Both the position numbers and the translations under genes were made by a program. From contig CALFPO010000035.1 in NCBI GenBank assembly GCA_937919165.1, forward strand, positions 1 to 9,390: a DNA stretch of 9,390 nt, in the 5' to 3' direction. Below are positions 5,672 through 9,390 of this stretch, in pieces. Origin of the DNA: an uncultured Bacillota bacterium (GTDB lineage: Bacteria > Bacillota_I > Bacilli_A > Erysipelotrichales > Erysipelotrichaceae). A model generated the notes under the pieces. That model made no database searches, had not been told where the DNA came from, and saw only the letters and a program-made list of their open reading frames with translations. Position 1 is the stretch's first letter, and every line of letters starts with the position of its first letter.

Positions 5672-7135
5672 TCATAGTTTATTGTACGTGAAATCGATGT
5701 TTTTCTTTACGATATCCAGCAATTGCGCCATATCGGTGATGTTTTCATTGGCCTTTGCTGCAACAATCTCTTCGCTGCGATCGGCATCCAGCAGATATCC
5801 GACCGTATATGAACCATAGTTCTTGCCGCAATTGATGTCCATTACCGAATCGCCCACCATGATGGAATCTCTGTTCCAGCCATTTCTGCCGATCAGTTCC
5901 CTGATTCCCTCAGGATCAGGCTTGAGATTCTTGACATCATTCAGTCCACAGATGTCATCGACATAACTGTCAAGTTCGAAAGACTTGAGGATCTCTACGA
6001 TTCCTTCATGTGTTCTGGTAGAAAGGACAGCGATATGGTAGCCATCATCATGGAGGGTCTTAAGCACCATTGGCGTATTCTCGGTCGGTTTGTTGCAGAC
6101 AGGAGCGACCTCACGCTGTCTGGCACGATATACGGCATAGAGCTCATCATAGTCTACACCAGGAAAGTATTTAGGGAAAAGGTCTCGCAAGGCTGGACCA
6201 ATTACTTCGTTCTTTATTTCAGGCGTAAACTTCGCAAGGCTGGAATACTTCTTGAACAGAGCTTCATAACCTGCGATGATCGAATCTCTTGTATCCACCA
6301 AGGTGCCATCCATATCGAAGATGATGGTTGGCTTATCTTTCCTGAAGAACTTCTGCAGTATGCCAAGATATCCAAGCAAGCCGATAACGACAAAGGCAAT
6401 CGATGTAAGCTGAGCCATCCTGAAGCTTCCAAGATACAGAGAATCGGTACGGCGGCCTTCAATGAAGAAACGGACCACTCCATACCACATCAGGTAGCAG
6501 TATCCAAGATCGCCTCTTTTGTTCTGCCTTTTCTTCAGGACAAAGTGGATAAGCAGGAAACCGATGAAGCACAGCATCGATTCATAGAAGAACAGTGGCT
6601 CATAGTAATGTCCATTGATATACATGCCATTCTTGAGGAATGAGAGTATGCCATCGAAATAGGAAGCATCGACCTCTCCGCCATGGCATTCCTGGTTGAC
6701 GAAATTGCCCCAGCGTCCCATGCCCTGTCCAATCAGGACATTAGGCAATAGGATATCGATGATCTTCATGAATGGCACATGCCTGTACCTGCAGTCGCAG
6801 TAGACGAAGATGGCTCCGGCTACGATGCCACCCTGGATCGCCAGACCGCCATCCCAGATTCTGATGATGTCGGCTGGATTGGCTAGGTAGTACTTAAGGT
6901 TGAAGAAGGCACAATACCATAGCCTTGCTCCAATGATGCCTACCCAAAGGGTATATATGAACAGCGAATCGAACCATTCCATGTTGATGTATTTGGCCTT
7001 CTTTGCCTCGTTGCGAGAAAACAGATAGGCGCCAAAGGCACCAATCAGAATCAGGAAGGCGTACCATCTAATGTCAAGGTTCAATGAACCAATGTTGAAC
7101 GATATCAATGTATAGCGGTCAGGAAACAGTTTCAT
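5672..7135 (-). CDS. lgt-ppaX: Lgt-PpaX fusion: prolipoprotein diacylglyceryl transferase with C-terminal HAD pyrophosphatase-like domain
   Basis: A single 487-residue open frame with two parts. Residues 1-265 (about 6340-7135) are Lgt, the membrane enzyme that transfers diacylglycerol from phosphatidylglycerol to the lipobox cysteine of prolipoproteins. It has several hydrophobic helices, Tyr25 in RWYAF, GGLAIQGG (96-103) and the signature GRWGNFVNQECHG (140-152) with Arg141 and Asn144. The position of E. coli His103 is Gln101 here; other Firmicutes also vary there. After a basic linker (QKFFRKDKP) residues 270-487 form a HAD hydrolase: motif I DMDGTLVDT (274-282), motif II LST (371-373), motif III Lys405 in NLKPDPEG, motif IV VGDSVMD (427-433). 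The hprK-lgt context matches Bacillus ppaX. Lgt's C-terminus is cytoplasmic, so the HAD domain should be tethered inside the cell. The ATG follows hprK by two bases, with GGAGAAAG within the hprK end. Confidence 0.93.
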   Translation of the reverse strand: MKLFPDRYTLISFNIGSLNLDIRWYAFLILIGAFGAYLFSRNEAKKAKYINMEWFDSLFIYTLWVGIIGARLWYCAFFNLKYYLANPADIIRIWDGGLAIQGGIVAGAIFVYCDCRYRHVPFMKIIDILLPNVLIGQGMGRWGNFVNQECHGGEVDASYFDGILSFLKNGMYINGHYYEPLFFYESMLCFIGFLLIHFVLKKRQNKRGDLGYCYLMWYGVVRFFIEGRRTDSLYLGSFRMAQLTSIAFVVIGLLGYLGILQKFFRKDKPTIIFDMDGTLVDTRDSIIAGYEALFKKYSSLAKFTPEIKNEVIGPALRDLFPKYFPGVDYDELYAVYRARQREVAPVCNKPTENTPMVLKTLHDDGYHIAVLSTRTHEGIVEILKSFELDSYVDDICGLNDVKNLKPDPEGIRELIGRNGWNRDSIMVGDSVMDINCGKNYGSYTVGYLLDADRSEEIVAAKANENITDMAQLLDIVKKNIDFTYNKL

Positions 7136-7137
7136 GG

Positions 7138-8085
7138 CTATCTTTCTCCATTTCTCTTTATCTCTTCACGGTATCTTACCTTGAATTCTTCATTGGAATC
7201 AATACCCTGCTTCTTCAGGATATAGGTCGTTACCGCTGATTCGATGATGACAGACAAGGCCTTGCCTTCGGTTACAGGCACAACCAGCATCGGTATCTCG
7301 ACGCCAAGCACCGAGAAGGTCTTGGTTATCGGATTGAGACGGTCGGTCTCTTCCATTTCTTCATATTTTACCAGCTTTATCACGAAATCAAGCGTGCAGC
7401 TGTTCAGATAGGTGTTGGCACCGAAGATTCTGGTGACATCCACTATGCCAAGTCCTCTGATCTCCAGCATCTTTCTTAGAAGCTTTGGAGCTCTGCAGAT
7501 GATATCGTTATGGACCAATGAAACATCGACACGGTCATCGGCCACCAGCATGTGTCCGCGACTTATGAGGTCAAGAGCCAATTCGGACTTTCCTATGCCA
7601 GACTTTCCTGTAAGCATCACGCCCTTGCCATAGATGCTCATCATGACGCCATAGATGTTGTCGACCGGAGCAAGCTTCTCGGATAGATATGACACCAGAT
7701 CGACCACCAGCTGATAGGTCTTGCCATCATATCTGAAGATCGGGAAGTTCTTGTTTCTGGCGATATCAAACAGCACCGGCAGATCCTTGCATCCTTCCGA
7801 CAGGACTATGCAAGGCGTATAGGAGTCGGTGATGATCTCAAAACGCTGACGCTGCGTATTCTCGTCAAGCTTGGTCATATATTCATATTCCTTGTTGCCA
7901 AGCACAACGACACGCTTCAGGTCATTTGATTCCAAATATCCCGAAAGCTCAAGTCCAGGTCTGTTGATGTCTGGGGCGATTACCCAGCGTTCAAGCGACT
8001 CGTCATTTCCGGTGATCTGTTCAATGCCAAAGACTTCCTTGATCTCCCTTACATAGACGCGCTTGCTAAGCTCTTCATTTGCCAT
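7138..8085 (-). CDS. hprK: HPr kinase/phosphorylase
   Basis: Bifunctional sensor enzyme that phosphorylates HPr at Ser46 and removes that phosphate by phosphorolysis, producing pyrophosphate; it controls CcpA-dependent carbon catabolite repression. The 315-residue product has an N-terminal sensor-like domain (1-130) and the catalytic domain: Walker A GKSGIGKS (160-167), RGHMLVADD (176-184, Asp183 being the general base/acid position), and the family signature EIRGLGIVDVTRIFGANT (208-225). Two oddities: the His of the HGV motif 21 residues before the Walker A Lys is Tyr145, and the C-terminal PVRPGRN loop of Bacillus reads PVTEGKA (270-276). The ATG overlaps the uvrA end by 11 bases, with GGAGAAAG six bases before it. 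It is cotranscribed with uvrA and lgt-ppaX. Confidence 0.95.
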   Translation of the reverse strand: MANEELSKRVYVREIKEVFGIEQITGNDESLERWVIAPDINRPGLELSGYLESNDLKRVVVLGNKEYEYMTKLDENTQRQRFEIITDSYTPCIVLSEGCKDLPVLFDIARNKNFPIFRYDGKTYQLVVDLVSYLSEKLAPVDNIYGVMMSIYGKGVMLTGKSGIGKSELALDLISRGHMLVADDRVDVSLVHNDIICRAPKLLRKMLEIRGLGIVDVTRIFGANTYLNSCTLDFVIKLVKYEEMEETDRLNPITKTFSVLGVEIPMLVVPVTEGKALSVIIESAVTTYILKKQGIDSNEEFKVRYREEIKRNGER

Positions 8086-9390
8086 TCTCTTTCTCCAATA
8101 CTTCCTTCAGATACTGACCAGTATATGATTCTTTCACTTGGGCAAGCTCTTCAGGCGTACCGGTCGCTATGACTGTTCCGCCCTCATCTCCGCCTTCAGG
8201 TCCCATATCGATGATATGGTCAGCACATTTTATCACATCGAGGTTATGTTCGATGACCACCACAGTATCGCCATTGTCGACGATTCTGTCTATGATCATT
8301 ACCAATTTCTTTACATCATCCATATGCAAGCCAGTTGTAGGCTCATCAAGCACAAACATCGTCTTGCCGGTCGGCTTCTTCTGCAGCTCGGAAGCCAGCT
8401 TGACACGCTGTGCTTCACCGCCTGATAAGGTTGTAGCCGACTGTCCAAGCTCAATATAGCCCAAGCCCACATCATACAAAACCTGGAGCTTGTCTTTTAT
8501 GCGCTTATGGTTCTTGAAGAATTCCAAGGCTTCCTTGACTGACATCTTCAGGACATCATAGATTGTCTTGCCTCTATATTTTACTTCCAGGGTTTCGCTG
8601 TTGTAGCGCTTGCCATGGCATTCTTCACATTCGACATATACATCCGGTATGAACAGCATCGAGATCTTTCTGACGCCATCGCCCTGACAGGCTTCACAGC
8701 GTCCGCCTGGCACATTGAAGGAATAGCGAGACTTGCTGTAGCCACGTTCCTTGGAATCAGGGGTCATCGCAAAGAGGTCTCTGATGTCATCGAAGACGCC
8801 AGTATAGGTTGCCGGATTGCTGCGTGGCGTACGTCCGATCGGATCCTGCGTGATGTAGACGATCTTGTCGATATTCTTTAGCCCTTCGATCTTATCGTAC
8901 TTGCCAGGCCTTACCCTTACTCTATCCAAAGACTTCATGACTGCCTTGGTCAAGGTCTCAATGACAAGCGATGACTTGCCTGAACCAGATACACCAGTTA
9001 CACAAATCAGTTTTCCTAAAGGGAAATCGGCATTAATATTCTTAAGGTTATTTTCTTCACAGCCAACAAGTTTTAAATGTTTGCCGTTGCCTTTTCTTCT
9101 TATCTCAGGAATTTTAATTTGTTTTTTGCCAGATAAGTATTGACCAGTAATGGAATTGTCGTCTTTTAGTATTTCTTCTGGAGTGCCAAAGAATACTAGT
9201 TCTCCGCCATCTTTGCCAGCTCCAGGGCCTATATCACAAATATAATCGGCATTCATCATAGTTTCACTATCGTGTTCCACAACGATAATGGTATTATCTA
9301 AATCACGCATTTTCTTTAAAGTATCAATTAATTTCTTATTATCCTTTTGGTGTAAGCCAATTGAAGGTTCATCTAGTACATATAGAACTC
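8075..9390 (-). CDS. uvrA: Excinuclease ABC subunit A, 3' part, truncated by the window edge
   Basis: DNA damage-recognition ATPase of nucleotide excision repair, working with UvrB and UvrC. The visible part is the C-terminal 437 residues or so; the frame continues through the right edge (no start here). It begins inside the first ATPase domain at the Walker B/D-loop VLYVLDEPSIGLHQKDN, then VVEHD. The second ATPase domain has Walker A GVSGSGKSS (about 8970-8995), Q-loop QDPIGRTPRSNPATY, zinc module C-x2-C-x19-C-x2-C (8618-8698), signature LSGGEAQR and Walker B FVLDEPTTGLH. All ATPase and zinc residues look intact. It overlaps hprK by 11 bases. Base composition changes sharply near 8990: about 34% GC to the right and about 49% to the left, with matching codon change. 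Confidence 0.96.
   Translation of the reverse strand, partial: VLYVLDEPSIGLHQKDNKKLIDTLKKMRDLDNTIIVVEHDSETMMNADYICDIGPGAGKDGGELVFFGTPEEILKDDNSITGQYLSGKKQIKIPEIRRKGNGKHLKLVGCEENNLKNINADFPLGKLICVTGVSGSGKSSLVIETLTKAVMKSLDRVRVRPGKYDKIEGLKNIDKIVYITQDPIGRTPRSNPATYTGVFDDIRDLFAMTPDSKERGYSKSRYSFNVPGGRCEACQGDGVRKISMLFIPDVYVECEECHGKRYNSETLEVKYRGKTIYDVLKMSVKEALEFFKNHKRIKDKLQVLYDVGLGYIELGQSATTLSGGEAQRVKLASELQKKPTGKTMFVLDEPTTGLHMDDVKKLVMIIDRIVDNGDTVVVIEHNLDVIKCADHIIDMGPEGGDEGGTVIATGTPEELAQVKESYTGQYLKEVLEKENGK

Noticed and set aside
6008..6643. A 211-codon plus-strand frame opposite lgt-ppaX
   Set aside because: It is fully antisense to the HAD and Lgt coding region, lacks any recognisable motif or ribosome site, and the minus-strand frame carries all family signatures.

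Overview
The window looks like chromosomal DNA of a moderately low-GC Firmicute, roughly 45-48% GC by eye. The combination uvrA-hprK-lgt-ppaX, HPr kinase itself, strong AGGAG-type ribosome sites and Firmicute-like pgk/tpiA point there. An Erysipelotrichia-type gut bacterium is my best guess, but this is inference from protein flavour and not a proven assignment. No rRNA, tRNA, CRISPR array, insertion sequence or phage gene is visible.

Layout, left to right. Positions 1-93 hold no gene I can support. On the minus strand lie tpiA (94-840) and pgk (851-2071), a two-gene glycolytic operon read pgk then tpiA, with its own extended -10 promoter. Upstream on the same strand is an unlisted 46-residue charged small protein gene (2135-2275), ended by a hairpin that overlaps its last codons. 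It diverges from a plus-strand pair: a YigZ/IMPACT-family gene (2331-2927) and a small two-helix membrane protein of unknown function (2932-3300). Both lack a convincing Shine-Dalgarno site and have -10-like hexamers about 6 bases ahead of the ATG. A bidirectional terminator (3320-3352) separates them from the convergent gpmI (3355-4923). Then come upp (4981-5601), a fused lgt-ppaX gene (5672-7135), hprK (7138-8085) and the 3' part of uvrA (8075 to the window edge), all minus strand.

How the genes connect: pgk, tpiA and gpmI are lower-glycolysis enzymes. HprK phosphorylates HPr of the sugar phosphotransferase system on serine in response to glycolytic intermediates, and in the reverse phosphorolysis releases pyrophosphate. 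PpaX is the HAD pyrophosphatase that in Bacillus sits in the hprK-lgt operon and removes that pyrophosphate. Here PpaX is not a separate protein: its HAD domain is joined to the cytoplasmic C-terminus of the membrane enzyme Lgt. uvrA, hprK and lgt-ppaX overlap or nearly touch and form one operon ending at a strong hairpin (5636-5667).

Most noteworthy: the Lgt-PpaX fusion; an HprK with a Tyr in place of the usual His before Walker A and an altered C-terminal PxRPGRN loop; an abrupt GC and codon-use change inside uvrA near 8990; a gpmI that resembles the plant/trypanosomatid branch; probable leaderless plus-strand genes; and a gpmI promoter placed so that its transcript would miss half of the upp terminator hairpin. 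I do not see a wholly new multi-gene system; most of the window is core metabolism.
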